A DNA stretch of 23,676 nucleotides from Hungateiclostridiaceae bacterium UBA3922 (lineage in GTDB: Bacteria; Bacillota; Clostridia; Acetivibrionales; DTU013), in the NCBI GenBank assembly GCA_002386045.1, contig DGEQ01000055.1, positions 11,111 through 34,786 of the forward strand. Direction: 5' to 3'. Shown here in pieces: positions 23,395 to 23,676 of this stretch. The first letter of the stretch is position 1; each line of letters begins with the position of its first letter. A program made the translations under genes and the position numbers. The notes below the pieces were generated by a model. That model ran no database searches, had not been told where the DNA came from, and was given only the letters and a program-made list of their open reading frames with translations.

Positions 23395-23676
23395 TCACGA
23401 GAATTTCAGTATAAATGAAGCGCCCATGTTGATGCCTTCGCTTTCAGCCTGGATCGACCCGCCCATGTCCGCCATGTATGCCGCGCAGCTGTAAAGTCCA
23501 TACCCGTACCGGCCTTCCTTCGTGGAAAAGCCGTATTCGAACAGCCTGTCCAGTACGGCCCTGGGTATTCCCCTCCCGTTATCCTTAATGCAAAGGTACT
23601 TGCCGGTCTCATCCTCATACAGCCTTATGGTAAGCTTCCGATCCCTGGCTTCCGAGTTGGCAAGCGCGTCCTTTGC
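23395..23676 (-). CDS. histidine kinase, C-terminal part, cut by the window edge
   Basis: The 93 residues present are the end of a HATPase_c domain, reading from the window edge to a TGA at 23395-23397. They include the N-box remnant KDALANSEAR, the G1 box IKDNGRGIPRA and the F/G2 region EYGFSTKEGRYGYGLYSCAAYM. That last stretch is closely similar to the same region of the kinase encoded just downstream (GFGLHSCANYM). The two genes are therefore tandem paralogues in one operon. Whether this one also has a LacI-type sensor cannot be seen. Confidence 0.88.
   Translation of the reverse strand, partial: AKDALANSEARDRKLTIRLYEDETGKYLCIKDNGRGIPRAVLDRLFEYGFSTKEGRYGYGLYSCAAYMADMGGSIQAESEGINMGASFILKFS

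Overview
The window looks like a chromosomal segment of an endospore-forming Bacillota, most likely a Clostridia-type organism with fairly high GC. The evidence is a clear spore-coat transglutaminase (Tgl), a SpoVB-like flippase, a SleB-type cell wall hydrolase, a gamma-D-glutamyl-diamino-acid endopeptidase of the M14 family, GGAGG-type ribosome binding sites, a c-di-AMP riboswitch, and heavy use of AGG (Arg) and ATA (Ile) codons. I see no tRNA, rRNA, CRISPR array or complete insertion sequence.

Layout. Positions 1-568 carry no protein gene. They hold a 14-bp inverted repeat, a GC-rich hairpin and a ydaO/yuaA-type c-di-AMP riboswitch (about 193-556) whose core is split by a roughly 258-nt insertion closed by a perfect stem. 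It leads directly into a secreted LysM-LysM-SleB hydrolase (569-1333). On the minus strand follow an ECF sigma factor, an orphan receiver protein, and a NarL-type two-component pair (soluble dual-GAF kinase plus regulator) with a good sigma-A promoter. Divergent from the kinase is an M14 spore-type peptidase with a PG-binding and a LysM domain.

Positions 6692-8226 hold a SAM methyltransferase and a LOG-family phosphoribohydrolase, divergently transcribed. Positions 8228-12119 (minus) are a carbohydrate operon: a GH94 phosphorylase followed by a clan GH-A glycosidase, both apparently cytoplasmic. Then come ribosomal protein L25/Ctc (plus) and, convergent to it, a C45-type autoproteolytic acyltransferase homologue (minus).

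Positions 14995-16328 (minus) are a CheY-like receiver and a fusion of GspE/MshE-N-like repeats with a CheC/CheX-type domain, under one promoter. Divergent from it is a four-gene plus-strand unit (16418-20782): an FG-GAP/TPR protein, an unrecognised protein, Tgl and a SpoVB-like MOP flippase. Tgl and the flippase suggest a spore-envelope role for the whole unit. The window ends (20852-23676, minus) with two adjacent genes whose kinase ATPase domains are paralogous. The complete one fuses a LacI-type sugar-binding sensor without a DNA-binding domain to a soluble histidine kinase.

The main theme is signalling tied to the cell envelope and sporulation: c-di-AMP control of a wall hydrolase, possible c-di-GMP input to a CheX-like protein, three receivers and three kinases. 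No previously undescribed system is proven by the sequence alone. The best candidates are the expanded riboswitch, the repeat-CheX/CheY pair, the tandem LacI-sensor kinases and the unknown gene inside the tgl operon.
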